Source of the DNA: Gemmatimonadota bacterium
GTDB lineage: Bacteria; Gemmatimonadota; Gemmatimonadetes; JACCXV01; JAHWKZ01
Reading direction: 5' to 3'
Length of the DNA: 42,705 bases
NCBI GenBank assembly: GCA_025931135.1
Contig: JAICNR010000003.1
Span: 1-42,705, forward strand
The notes under the pieces: generated by a model
Database searches by the model: none
Seen by the model: the letters and a program-made list of their open reading frames with translations, nothing else
What the model was told of the DNA's origin: nothing
Position numbers and translations under genes: made by a program
In this document: piece by piece, positions 30,249-38,210 of the stretch
How positions within the stretch are numbered: the stretch's first letter is position 1
Layout: every line of letters begins with the position of its first letter

Positions 30249-31316
30249 GTGCGTCGACAGATCTCCGCGGCTCTGCTCATCCTCGCGCTCCATGGGTGCG
30301 ACGGTTCCCCCGCTCCGGAGCCCCCACCGGCCGCCGACACCGTGGCGCAGGCGGACTCCACGGGCGAGGAACGCGTGGTCGTCCTCCGCGGCGGACCGCT
30401 CCACCTCGAGCCGGACGAGGGCTCCCCCGGAATCACGGAGGTGATCGCGGGGACGCTCCTTCGCGCCCTTCCCGACTCCGCCGGCGTGCCCGATTGGGTG
30501 CAGGTGGCGATGTGGGACGACCGGCGGGGTTGGATTCCCGTCGACCGCCTCGTTCCGGTGGAGCTGTGGGCCCACTACGGCCGCGCGCTGGGAGGCGTGT
30601 CCCCGGCTCTTCTCCGCCCCGCCTATCCGGTGGACGGTGGGCGGTGGGCGGTGGAGGCGCCGCTCGGCTCGCCTGGGATCACCCCGGCCTCGACCGGGTG
30701 GGTCCTGAGCGATTCTACGAGCGCGATGCGGATCACCGCGATCGACTCGGTGGAGAACATCTGCGGCGGCGAGCTTCATCGGTTCGGCGTGCTCGACCGG
30801 CGGGAGAGCGGCGAGCGCTGGCCCCTCCTCGAGGCGGGCCGGATCGCGGCTCCCTCGGGGACCCGGCCCGTGGCGGCGGCGGTAACGGTCCGTCCGCTCG
30901 TTCCCGATTCCGTGCTCCTCCGACTGGCGCGAGAGGGTGCGGCCGAGCTCGAGCCCGCGGCGGGCGCGCCGGAGTCCACGGAGTGGGTGGCCCTCGGGCC
31001 GGACGCGGCCTGGGCGGCGCTGTCCTGGCCCGACGAGGACGATGCACAGGGCATCTCCCAGCGGGCCGTCGCGCTCGTCTTCCGGCGCTCGCCTGCGGGC
31101 TGGGAGCGAGTGTCGGCGATCGCGCCCGTTGCCTCGACGGCCGGGATCCCGACGGCCGCGTGGCGTCCGGTCGCAGCGTACTCGACCGGCGGTGCGAGCC
31201 ATCCGACGCTCCTTCTCCTCGAGGTGCGCGAATACGAGGGCGCGCACCTCGACATCTGGATCGAGCGCGGGGACGGGTACCAACGGATTTACGAGGGGTA
31301 TTACTGGGGCTGTTGA
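30249..31316 (+). CDS. Lipoprotein with SH3-like N-terminal region
   Basis: A 355-residue protein. GTG 30249 gives a short signal peptide and the lipobox LHGC (Cys17). Residues 45-105 (VVLRGGPLHLEP to WIPVDRLVPVE) resemble a bacterial SH3 domain, including the WVQV...RRGWIP pattern. The remainder has no recognised family and ends in an aromatic cluster (YYWGC). It is probably membrane-anchored in the periplasm. The start is supported by the promoter six bases upstream and by the signal peptide. Function unknown. Confidence 0.72.
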   Translation: MRRQISAALLILALHGCDGSPAPEPPPAADTVAQADSTGEERVVVLRGGPLHLEPDEGSPGITEVIAGTLLRALPDSAGVPDWVQVAMWDDRRGWIPVDRLVPVELWAHYGRALGGVSPALLRPAYPVDGGRWAVEAPLGSPGITPASTGWVLSDSTSAMRITAIDSVENICGGELHRFGVLDRRESGERWPLLEAGRIAAPSGTRPVAAAVTVRPLVPDSVLLRLAREGAAELEPAAGAPESTEWVALGPDAAWAALSWPDEDDAQGISQRAVALVFRRSPAGWERVSAIAPVASTAGIPTAAWRPVAAYSTGGASHPTLLLLEVREYEGAHLDIWIERGDGYQRIYEGYYWGC

Positions 31317-31414
31317 GGTGGGGCCGACGCATGGACTTGGTCTCGCGCCGTGGTTATGCTCTCCGCCCACCATTCTACCATGCGCATGAACGATCGAGAT
31401 ACCAGGGAGGCCGG

Positions 31415-31687
31415 ATGGAGCAGACGTTCAAGGAATTCAAGAAGGGTGTCGCCGCGCGCCTGCGTAGCGCGCGCGGCGAGCTCACACAGGCCCAGCTCGC
31501 GGAGATGACGAAATACACCCAGCAGATGATCAGCCGCTACGAGAGCGGCCGGGTGCCGAAGGCCTTCTGGTTCCTGGCGGAGCTCTCGGCCGATGCGGGC
31601 CTGGACGTCGACTACATCCTGACCGGCCGTCGGCGGCGCAAGCCCGGGGGAACCAAGCTGGCGAAATCGGACGCCCCGAAGCGTTGA
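31415..31687 (+). CDS. Xre-type helix-turn-helix regulator
   Basis: A 90-residue protein, essentially one HTH_3/Cro-CI domain. Helices 2-3 are LTQAQLAEMTKYTQQMISRYESG, quoted here only as LTQAQLAEM and QQMISRYESG (about 24-47). The C-terminus is basic (GRRRRKPGG). AGGGAGG sits just before ATG 31415. It would bind DNA as a dimer. The target is unknown, and it is not clearly linked to a toxin or phage gene. The neighbouring genes do not form an obvious toxin-antitoxin pair, since the following small membrane gene at 31718 is only a weak candidate partner. Confidence 0.88.
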   Translation: MEQTFKEFKKGVAARLRSARGELTQAQLAEMTKYTQQMISRYESGRVPKAFWFLAELSADAGLDVDYILTGRRRRKPGGTKLAKSDAPKR

Positions 31688-31717
31688 GTGCCGGGCTGAC
31701 CCGCCCGCGCGGGTGAG

Positions 31718-31861
31718 GTGACCCGCTGGCTCAACTGCGGGACCCTGCTCGCGCTCTTCGCCCTGATCGTCTTCCTGACCCTGGGCTTCGTCCTGTTCCA
31801 GATCCTCTGCTACGGTCCGGCCGCAGAGCCGGGGAGTGGCTGGATGCGGTTCCCCGGCTGA
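31718..31861 (+). CDS. Possible 47-residue single-helix membrane protein
   Basis: GTG 31718 opens a 47-codon frame that begins VTRWLNCG and continues with a strongly hydrophobic helix (TLLALFALIVFLTLGFVLF, residues 9-27), then CYGPAAEPG. It lies 30 bases after the Xre-type gene on the same strand. A ribosome-binding site is not clear (GGTGAG is too close). The clean helix argues for coding. The short length and weak start argue for caution. Confidence 0.4.
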   Translation: MTRWLNCGTLLALFALIVFLTLGFVLFQILCYGPAAEPGSGWMRFPG

Positions 31862-31895
31862 GCGTCGGCGCCGACCCGCGCCGGAGCAGGACGCA

Positions 31896-33080
31896 TTGAT
31901 CACCGATCCGACCGGCGTCTTCGTCACGCTCGCGGGTCTGCTGGCGACGATCTACGCGCTGGCCGGAATCCCGCGGCTGGCGCGCTTCTTCGACCTTCTC
32001 CCGCCGATCCTATGGGCCTACATGCTCCCCATGCTCGCGACGAGCGTGGGGATCTTGCCACCGGCGTCGCCGGCCTACGATTGGATCACCCGCTACGTGC
32101 TGCCGGTCGCGCTCCTCCTGCTCATGATGACCGTCGACGTGCCGGCGCTCCTCAAGCTCGGCCGGCCGGCGACGATCATGATGCTGGCCGGGACGGTGGG
32201 GATCGTGATCGGGGGGCCGATCGCGCTCGCCGCGTTCGGGAGCTGGCTGCCGCCGGACGCGTGGAAGGGCCTCGCGGCGCTCTCCGGCTCCTGGATCGGA
32301 GGCAGCGCGCAGCTGGTCGCGGTAGCCGAATCGGTGGAGACGCCGGACGCGATGTTGGGGCCGATCATCGTCGTCGACACGGTGGTCGGCTACGGCTGGA
32401 TGGCAATCCTGCTCTTTCTCTCGGGATGGCAGGCGCGATTCGACCGCTGGAACCGCGCCGACACCCGGTTGATCGAGGAGACGAACGTGGCGCTAGCGGA
32501 GAAGAGCGCCGCGACTCGCCGGCCGCTCACGATCCGGGACGCGGCCCTGATCCTGGGGATCGGGTTCGTGGGCGCGTACGCGACCGTGGTCCTCGGGGAC
32601 CTGCTGCCCGAGCTCGGCGATCCCAAGATCATCTCACACACGACGTGGGCCGTCATTCTGGTGACGACCCTCGGCCTCGCGCTGTCGTTCACGCGGATCT
32701 CGGCGCTCGAGGGGGCGGGGGCGTCGACGCTGGGGACGCTCGCGCTCTACGTGCTCGTGACCGCGATCGGCGCGCGGGGGGATCTCCACGCGATCCTCGC
32801 CGCGCCGATGTTCCTGGCGACCGGCGCGCTGTGGATCGCGATCCACGTCGCGATCCTCGTGCTCGTCGCGCGCTGGATTCGCGCGCCTCTCTTCTTCCTC
32901 GCGACGGGCTCGATGGCGAACGTGGGTGGGGCGGCGAGCGCGCCGGTTGTGGCCACCGTGTACCACCGCGCCATGGCACCGCTGGGAGTGTTGATGGCGG
33001 TCGCGGGGTACGTGATCGGGACGTACGGCGGGCTCTTGTGCGCCTGGCTGCTGTCCCGGGTGGCGCTCCACCTCCTGTGA
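31896..33080 (+). CDS. DUF819 family integral membrane protein
   Basis: A 394-residue protein with about ten to twelve hydrophobic helices. It begins ITDPTGVFVTLAGLLA. The conserved SGSWIGGSAQLVAVAE segment and SMANVGGAASAPVVA near the end are typical of the DUF819/YjcL family, which resembles transporters with an inverted repeat. The substrate is unknown. TTG 31896 is preferred, because AGGA lies just upstream and family members start at this point. GTG 31836 would add 20 charged residues. It is convergent with the aldolase gene, with a shared inverted repeat between them. Confidence 0.88.
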   Translation: MITDPTGVFVTLAGLLATIYALAGIPRLARFFDLLPPILWAYMLPMLATSVGILPPASPAYDWITRYVLPVALLLLMMTVDVPALLKLGRPATIMMLAGTVGIVIGGPIALAAFGSWLPPDAWKGLAALSGSWIGGSAQLVAVAESVETPDAMLGPIIVVDTVVGYGWMAILLFLSGWQARFDRWNRADTRLIEETNVALAEKSAATRRPLTIRDAALILGIGFVGAYATVVLGDLLPELGDPKIISHTTWAVILVTTLGLALSFTRISALEGAGASTLGTLALYVLVTAIGARGDLHAILAAPMFLATGALWIAIHVAILVLVARWIRAPLFFLATGSMANVGGAASAPVVATVYHRAMAPLGVLMAVAGYVIGTYGGLLCAWLLSRVALHLL

Positions 33081-33122
33081 CGGCCCGCGCGCGCGGCCCG
33101 GGTGGAGGGCGGGAGGCCGTCA
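33078..33122. terminator. Inverted repeat joining two convergent stop codons
   Basis: TGACGGCC (33078-33085) and GGCCGTCA (33115-33122) form a perfect 8-bp stem. Each arm contains the stop codon of one convergent gene. The 29-base loop is GC-rich and there is no U-run, so terminator activity is uncertain. Confidence 0.35.
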
Positions 33123-34046
33123 GCGACCGGCGTAGATGTCGATCACCTTCCCGATGAACTCGAGCGACTCGTCCCACGGCCGCTGGAACGTGTTCCGGCC
33201 GATGATCGAGCCGAAGCCGCCACCGTCGCGGATCCCTCGGATGTCGTCGAAGAACGACTCGGATCCGGTTTTCCCGCCGCCGCTGAAGATCACGATCCGC
33301 TTGCCGGCAAACGCCGCCTGGACGACGTGGCGGACGCGATCGGCCACGCTTGACCGGGAGATGTCGAGCGACTCGTAGACCTTCCTTGCCGCGTCCTGGT
33401 AGAGGTGATCGGACGGAAGCTTCACCTTCACGAGGTGCGCGCCCATCTGGCAGGCGAGATGCGCGGCGTACGCACAGACGTCGAGTGCAGTCTCGCCCGC
33501 CGTGTCGGTGATCCCCGAGCCGCGCGGGTAGGACCACACGACGACCGCGAGCCCGGCGGACTTCGCCTGCTCGGCGAGGAACTGGAGGTTCTCGTACATC
33601 TCCTGCCGGTTCGCCGAGCCGGGATAGATCGTATACCCGATCCCGACGCATCCCAGCCGGAGAGCGGCCTCGACGGATCCGGTCACGGCCGGGATCGGGT
33701 CGTCGTCCGACCACAGGAGGTCGTGGTTGTTGAGCTTGAGGATGAGCGGCAGATGCGCGGCGTAGTTCCCGGCGACCGCCTCGATGAACCCGAGCGGCGC
33801 CGCGTAGCCGGACATCCCGGCCTCCAGGGCGAAGCGCGGATGATAGTCGGGGTCGTAGGCGTCCGGGTTGACCGCGAACGAGCGGTGCGGCCCGTGCTCG
33901 AAGCCCTGGTCGACGGGCAGGATCACGAGCCGGCCGGTGCCAGCCAGCCGTCCCTGCTGGAGCAGGCGTGCAAGGCTGGCTTTCACGGCCGGGCTCTCGC
34001 TGGGATAGTACGAGAGGATCTCGCTCACCCGGTCATGGTGGGTCAT
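33120..34046 (-). CDS. fbaB: Class I fructose-bisphosphate aldolase (DhnA/FbaB type)
   Basis: A 308-residue TIM-barrel aldolase that interconverts fructose 1,6-bisphosphate with dihydroxyacetone phosphate and glyceraldehyde 3-phosphate through a Lys Schiff base. Features are LPVDQGFEHGP near the N-terminus, the NNHD segment, HLVKVKLPSDH with the probable Schiff-base Lys, VIFSGGGKTG for phosphate binding, and SIIGRNTFQRP near the end. ATG 34046 overlaps the stop of fbp by four bases, so aldolase and bisphosphatase are made together. This pairing serves gluconeogenesis or a sugar-phosphate cycle. No RuBisCO or phosphoribulokinase is in the window. Confidence 0.93.
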   Translation of the reverse strand: MTHHDRVSEILSYYPSESPAVKASLARLLQQGRLAGTGRLVILPVDQGFEHGPHRSFAVNPDAYDPDYHPRFALEAGMSGYAAPLGFIEAVAGNYAAHLPLILKLNNHDLLWSDDDPIPAVTGSVEAALRLGCVGIGYTIYPGSANRQEMYENLQFLAEQAKSAGLAVVVWSYPRGSGITDTAGETALDVCAYAAHLACQMGAHLVKVKLPSDHLYQDAARKVYESLDISRSSVADRVRHVVQAAFAGKRIVIFSGGGKTGSESFFDDIRGIRDGGGFGSIIGRNTFQRPWDESLEFIGKVIDIYAGR

Positions 34047-35077
34047 GCGGATGCTCCTTTCGATGTGGTGAGCTCGGGCCGGCGATCGCCGGCGAGCAGC
34101 TTCTCGATGGCGGAGACCTCGTAGCGGCTGCCGATGACGAGCGGGGTGCGGACGTGGAGGCCGTCCGGCACCAGATCGAGGATCCGCTCGCGGCCGTTGG
34201 AGGCGGCCCCGCCGGCGGCTTCCGCCAGGAACGCGAGCGGAGCCGCCTCATAGAGCAGGCGCAGCTTCCCGCTCGGGTTCTTCGCGTCGCCGGGGTAGAG
34301 GAACACGCCTCCGCGCAGGAGCATGCGGTGGAAGTCCGCGACCAGCGCCCCGATGTAGCGGAGCGAGTACGTGCGCTCGCTCTCGCCGCCGTGGGAATGC
34401 CGGCGCACGAACTCCCGGAACGCGGGATCCCACGCACCCAGACGCGCCAGGTTCGCCGAGTATTCCTTGCCCTGCTCGGGCATGCGGATGCTCGGGTGGC
34501 TCAGGAAGAACTCGCCCACTGCGGTGTCCAGCGTGAAGCCGTGGACGTTCCCGCCCACGCCGTAGACGAGCATGCACTGCGGACCGTAGAGGACATAGCC
34601 CGCGGCCACCTGCTCGGTGCCCGGCTCGAACACCTCCTCGGGCTGGCCGTGCGCCGCTCCGAGCGCCTTCCGGCGGATGCCGAAGATCGTGCCCACCGCG
34701 CCGTCGACGTCCAGGTTCGAGGAGCCGTCCATCGGGTCGTAGCACAGGACGTGCTCGGCGCGCGGGCAGTCCTCGTCGAGATGGAAGATGTCCTCCATCT
34801 CCTCGCTGATCAGCGTGCAGAGGAGGCCCGACCCGGCGAAGTGCTTCTTGAACACCTCGTTGGCGTACCAGTCGAGCTTGTGGACCGCCTCACCCTGGAC
34901 GTTGACGCCGCCTTTCATGCCCGCCAGCGTCCCGAGCCCCACCTCGGCGAGCTCGGCCCGGATCTCCTTGCAGGCGGTCGCGATCTGGGCCAGGATCGAG
35001 GCCACCGGACCGCCGCCGGGGGTGTGCTCCTCGACCTCGCGCAGGAGGTGCTGGGTGAGCGTCAATCGATGATCCAT
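34043..35077 (-). CDS. fbp: Class I fructose-1,6-bisphosphatase
   Basis: A 344-residue enzyme that hydrolyses fructose 1,6-bisphosphate to fructose 6-phosphate, the committed step of gluconeogenesis. The metal-binding signature DPMDGSSNLD and LISEEMEDIF are present, followed by GTIFGI, GEFFLSHPSIRMPEQGK, YSLRYIGALVADFHR and LRLLYEAAPLAFLAEAAGG. The length is normal. ATG 35077 has no ribosome-binding site but lies seven bases after a TAGAAT -10 box, so the fbp-fba mRNA is probably leaderless. It overlaps the aldolase gene. Confidence 0.96.
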   Translation of the reverse strand: MDHRLTLTQHLLREVEEHTPGGGPVASILAQIATACKEIRAELAEVGLGTLAGMKGGVNVQGEAVHKLDWYANEVFKKHFAGSGLLCTLISEEMEDIFHLDEDCPRAEHVLCYDPMDGSSNLDVDGAVGTIFGIRRKALGAAHGQPEEVFEPGTEQVAAGYVLYGPQCMLVYGVGGNVHGFTLDTAVGEFFLSHPSIRMPEQGKEYSANLARLGAWDPAFREFVRRHSHGGESERTYSLRYIGALVADFHRMLLRGGVFLYPGDAKNPSGKLRLLYEAAPLAFLAEAAGGAASNGRERILDLVPDGLHVRTPLVIGSRYEVSAIEKLLAGDRRPELTTSKGASA

Positions 35078-35084
35078 CGTCGAG

Positions 35085-35114
35085 ATTCTACGATCCGGGA
35101 GAGGCCCCTGCCAG
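35085..35114 (-). promoter_or_regulatory. fbp promoter
   Basis: On the minus strand CTGGCA (complement of 35109-35114), an 18-base spacer and TAGAAT (complement of 35085-35090), then seven bases to ATG 35077. Confidence 0.5.
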
Positions 35115-35169
35115 CCGAGAACCTCCTTGCGCGCTCTCGGCGAGTTCCGGATTCTCGAACGGAGGAACG

Positions 35170-35610
35170 ATGAGCCAGCGGATCGTCGTGTCGGTCGCGA
35201 TCGGCGTGCTGCTTGCGGCGTGCGGCGAGTCTCGGATCCCGGAGGAAGCGAGCGCTCCGCATCCCGCGACCATCGCGATCGCCAAAGCGCGCCTGGTCAC
35301 GCCGAAGGAAGCGCGGACGCTGGTGGAGTGGCCGCCGGGTGTCGTGGTCGTCGACGTCCGGACGGCGGAGGAGTACGAGGCCGGTCACCTGCCGGGAGCC
35401 CGCAGAGTCGAGCTCGACGAGATCGGTGCCGCGATCGACGCCGGGGAGTTCCCGGTGACTCCCGACGCGCCGCTCCTCGTCTATTGCCGTGCCGGGAGCC
35501 GCTCCGCGCAGGCCGCCGCACTCCTGACCGAGCGCGGCTTCCAGCGGGTCTACGATCTCGAGGGCGGAATCACGGCCTGGGGCGAAGCGGGGCAGCCGGT
35601 CCTGCGCTGA
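35170..35610 (+). CDS. Rhodanese-domain lipoprotein
   Basis: A 146-residue protein with a signal peptide and the lipobox LAAC (Cys18), so it is anchored facing the periplasm. Residues 42-143 form one rhodanese domain: VVVVDVRTAEEYEAGHLPGA, the active loop YCRAGSRS with the catalytic Cys, and LEGGITAW at the end. Such proteins transfer sulfane sulfur or act in thiol chemistry. GGAGGA lies just before ATG 35170. The following GST-like gene is 43 bases downstream, but has a promoter-like box of its own. Confidence 0.92.
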   Translation: MSQRIVVSVAIGVLLAACGESRIPEEASAPHPATIAIAKARLVTPKEARTLVEWPPGVVVVDVRTAEEYEAGHLPGARRVELDEIGAAIDAGEFPVTPDAPLLVYCRAGSRSAQAAALLTERGFQRVYDLEGGITAWGEAGQPVLR

Positions 35611-35641
35611 GATCCGCCGCGACGGCTGCGCACATCGCGCG

Positions 35642-35647
35642 TAGCTT
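35642..35647 (+). promoter_or_regulatory. Putative -10 box for the GST-like gene
   Basis: TAGCTT ends six bases before ATG 35654. There is no Shine-Dalgarno sequence and no convincing -35. Confidence 0.35.
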
Positions 35648-35653
35648 CCCGCG

Positions 35654-36304
35654 ATGCGAAGGCTGCTCGAGTTCCACCGCTCGCCGAACTCCGTAAAGGT
35701 CCGGGTCGCGCTCGAGTACAAGCGTCTCGAATACGAGACCGAGGAGATGTACTCCGCCGAGCGCGAACCGATCGTGCGCGCCGGCGGCTGGCCGCTGGTC
35801 CCGATCCTGATCGACGGCGCGGTCCGGATGCGAGACTCGGCCGCGATCCTCCATTACCTGGAAGCGAACTACCGGGACGCGCCTTCGCTCACGCCGGAGT
35901 CGCGCGACGAGATCCTGGCGGCTGAGGTCGTGCTCGCGAACGTGACGCCGGACATCCGCCGCGCGCAGTGGAGCGTCCAGCCGGAGATCCAGAAGCCTGC
36001 CGAGGAGCGGAACGTCGAGCGGATCGCCGCCGCTCGGAACGCGCTGGTCGCCTCGCTGTCCCGATTGGACGCGCGGCTCGCGGACCGGGAATGGCTGGTC
36101 GGCGATTCGATGTCGATGTACGACGTGATCCTGGGGTGCAACCTGATCCCCGCCCGGCCCCCGCGCGCGTTCGTCGAGACGAGCGCGATCTACCGGTTCT
36201 TCGACCAGCACATGCGGATCGACTCCGAGCGACCGAATGTCACGGCGTGGGTCGACCGCGTTCTCGCGCACGACAGCGGGGCGCACAGGACCGGCGCGCG
36301 CTAG
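35654..36304 (+). CDS. Glutathione S-transferase family protein
   Basis: A 216-residue protein with an N-terminal thioredoxin-like half (FHRSPNSVKVRVALEYKRLE, then WPLVPILIDG and MRDSAAILHYLE) and a helical C-terminal half (ADREWLVGDSMSMYDVIL). The Pro of VPIL and the following Asp/Ser (RDSAAI) are the glutathione-binding features. The N-terminal Ser in HRSPNS may be the thiol-activating residue. The substrate is unknown. Its last four bases overlap the 3' end of the convergent flavin-dependent gene. Confidence 0.87.
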   Translation: MRRLLEFHRSPNSVKVRVALEYKRLEYETEEMYSAEREPIVRAGGWPLVPILIDGAVRMRDSAAILHYLEANYRDAPSLTPESRDEILAAEVVLANVTPDIRRAQWSVQPEIQKPAEERNVERIAAARNALVASLSRLDARLADREWLVGDSMSMYDVILGCNLIPARPPRAFVETSAIYRFFDQHMRIDSERPNVTAWVDRVLAHDSGAHRTGAR

Positions 36305-37449
36305 AAGGCCAGCGCCACCATCCGTGCCGAGGCGCGGACCGCGACCGTGAAGCCGAAGAAGAGCCCGAAGTCCCGTGCGGCGGGGAGGCTCGTCACGAAG
36401 AGGCCCGGCACCGTCGTCTGGAGCGTGTCGTCGAGGATCGGGTATCCCTCTCGACGCTCGATCCGCCGGAGCAGCTCCCCCGCGAGGAACGGGACGCGCT
36501 CGAGGTCGACCTTGTAGCCCGTGGCGAACATCACGTGGTCGACGTCGAGGGTCTCGCCCGTGAGCAGCCTGACGCGGAGCGTGTCGCCCCGCTCCTCCGC
36601 GCCGGCGACCTCGGTCATCGGACGGACCTCGATCGCGGGGTGTCGGACCCGCGGCCCGAGCCAGGGCTCGAGCTTCCGCCGACCCTCGGCGAAGAAGTGC
36701 GCGGTGATCCCCTCCCGCTCGGATTCCGGCAGCGCCCGGTACCATCCGGGCTCCGCCTCGATCCGGTCGAGCGTCGGCTCGACCCACGTCCAGTCGGAGG
36801 TCTCGAAGGCGGGCGTTTCGTGACGAAGGCACACGTGGACGGCCGCCGCGCCCGCTTCGGCGAGTAGCGCCCCCGTCTCGAACGCGCTCTGGCGTCCGCC
36901 GACGACGAGGACGCGTCTCCCGGCCCAGCGATCGGGCGCCGCGCAGTCGCGCGTGTGGGAGCGTCTCTCCCGCGGCACGATCGCCGCGAGCGCCTCCGGG
37001 ACGTGTGCGAACGGCGCGAGGCCGAGCGCGAGGAGCACGCGGTCGGCAGTCACGACGTCACCGTCGTCGAGCCGGGCGGCGAACCCCATGTCCGACCGCT
37101 CGAGGCGGATCACCCGCGCATCGCGAACGCGCAGCCCCTTGCGCGCCTGGAACCACTCCGCGTAGTCGAGATAGAACGCGAGCGACAACGGTTCGACGTC
37201 GCCGGGTGTTTGGCCGCGGGTCGCGAGGAACCGCTCGATCGTGTCCCGATCCGCCGGATCGAGGTGCCAGTCGCACGCGGAGCGGAGGATCATGCCCTTC
37301 GGCATGTGCTCCCTCCAGAAAGACATCGGCCGGCCGACGACGAGGTGGTCGATCCCCCGCCCCTTTGCGTGCGCGGCCATCGCGAGCCCGAACGGGCCGG
37401 CGCCGATCACGAGGAGTGGCGAGTGCACGCGATATCGACTCGATGTCAT
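36301..37449 (-). CDS. Flavin-dependent oxidoreductase (FMO/monooxygenase-like)
   Basis: A 382-residue two-dinucleotide-domain flavoprotein. The FAD motif is VIGAGPFGLAMAAHAKG (N-terminus). The second, NAD(P), motif is VVGGRQSAFETGALLAE. ATGYKVDLERVPFL, late in the protein, matches the ATG-Y motif of flavin-containing and N-hydroxylating monooxygenases. The substrate is not evident. ATG 37449 overlaps the 6-phosphogluconolactonase stop by four bases, so it is the last gene of the pentose-phosphate operon. NADPH made by that operon could feed it (inference). It ends against the convergent GST-like gene. Confidence 0.88.
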   Translation of the reverse strand: MTSSRYRVHSPLLVIGAGPFGLAMAAHAKGRGIDHLVVGRPMSFWREHMPKGMILRSACDWHLDPADRDTIERFLATRGQTPGDVEPLSLAFYLDYAEWFQARKGLRVRDARVIRLERSDMGFAARLDDGDVVTADRVLLALGLAPFAHVPEALAAIVPRERRSHTRDCAAPDRWAGRRVLVVGGRQSAFETGALLAEAGAAAVHVCLRHETPAFETSDWTWVEPTLDRIEAEPGWYRALPESEREGITAHFFAEGRRKLEPWLGPRVRHPAIEVRPMTEVAGAEERGDTLRVRLLTGETLDVDHVMFATGYKVDLERVPFLAGELLRRIERREGYPILDDTLQTTVPGLFVTSLPAARDFGLFFGFTVAVRASARMVALAF

Positions 37450-38207
37450 CGGGGAGTCAGGACCGCGGCGGCGGCCTCGTCGACGAGCCACGCCGCCGGG
37501 TGGCCCGCCGGCTCGATCCCCTGCGCGGGACGCGCGAAGACGTCGCGCGGCTCCTCGAGGACGGCGCGGACTGCCGCCGCCTTCGCCTCCCCGGCCACGA
37601 CGAACACCGCCGCTCGTGAACCGTTCAGGGCCCGGAACGTCAGGGTCAGGCGCTCCACGCGGGGATCCGGAATCGCCGTGTCGGCCAGCGTGACCGCCGC
37701 CACGAGGCGTTCCTCGAGGCCGATCGTCTCGGCGCGCGGGAACAGAGACGCGACGTGCGCGTCGGCTCCGAGCCCGAGGAACGCGAAGTCGAAGCGCGGG
37801 ATCTCTCCGCGGGCCAGCGACTGCGCGCGCCGGAGCGTCGCCTCGTGGAGCACGGCCGCGCGCTCGGGGTTCGGATCCTCGCCGGGCATGCGGTGGATCT
37901 GCTCGCACGGGATCGGCACGCGGTCGAGGAGCGCCTCGCGGGCCGCGCCGTAGTTGCTGCGGGGGTCGTCGGGGGGCACGCACCGCTCGTCCGTCCACCA
38001 CACGTGCACTTCGTTCCACGCGACCCGCGAGCGAAACGGCTCTGAGGCGAGCCGCCGGTAGACGGGCGGGATCGTCGAGCCGCCGGTCAGAACCACGTCG
38101 AAGCGCCCCCGCGCGGCCGAAGCCTCGGCGGCGGCCGAGACGAAGTGGGCGGCCGCGTCGTCGTGTAGCGCGGACAGGCTCGGGTGGACCGTCAGTCTGG
38201 GCGTCAC
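37446..38207 (-). CDS. pgl: 6-Phosphogluconolactonase
   Basis: A 253-residue member of the glucosamine-6-phosphate isomerase/6-phosphogluconolactonase fold. It hydrolyses 6-phosphogluconolactone to 6-phosphogluconate. Motifs are VVLTGGSTIPPVYRRL, WWTDERCVPPDDPRSNY and FLGLGADAHVASLFP, the catalytic loop usually written GxDGHxASLFP. Here Gly before His is Ala, but the His is kept. GTG 38207 starts three bases after the zwf stop. Its place directly behind zwf and gnd confirms the assignment over an isomerase. Confidence 0.94.
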   Translation of the reverse strand: MTPRLTVHPSLSALHDDAAAHFVSAAAEASAARGRFDVVLTGGSTIPPVYRRLASEPFRSRVAWNEVHVWWTDERCVPPDDPRSNYGAAREALLDRVPIPCEQIHRMPGEDPNPERAAVLHEATLRRAQSLARGEIPRFDFAFLGLGADAHVASLFPRAETIGLEERLVAAVTLADTAIPDPRVERLTLTFRALNGSRAAVFVVAGEAKAAAVRAVLEEPRDVFARPAQGIEPAGHPAAWLVDEAAAAVLTPR

Positions 38208-38210
38208 GGC

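Noticed and set aside
31415-31861. Toxin-antitoxin pair of the Xre-type regulator and the small membrane frame
   Set aside because: The small frame lacks a clear ribosome-binding site and charged toxin-like features, and no RelE, HipA or MNT-type gene is adjacent.
33120-35077. Calvin-cycle operon suggested by fbp and aldolase
   Set aside because: No RuBisCO, phosphoribulokinase or transketolase in the window. Gluconeogenesis explains the pair.
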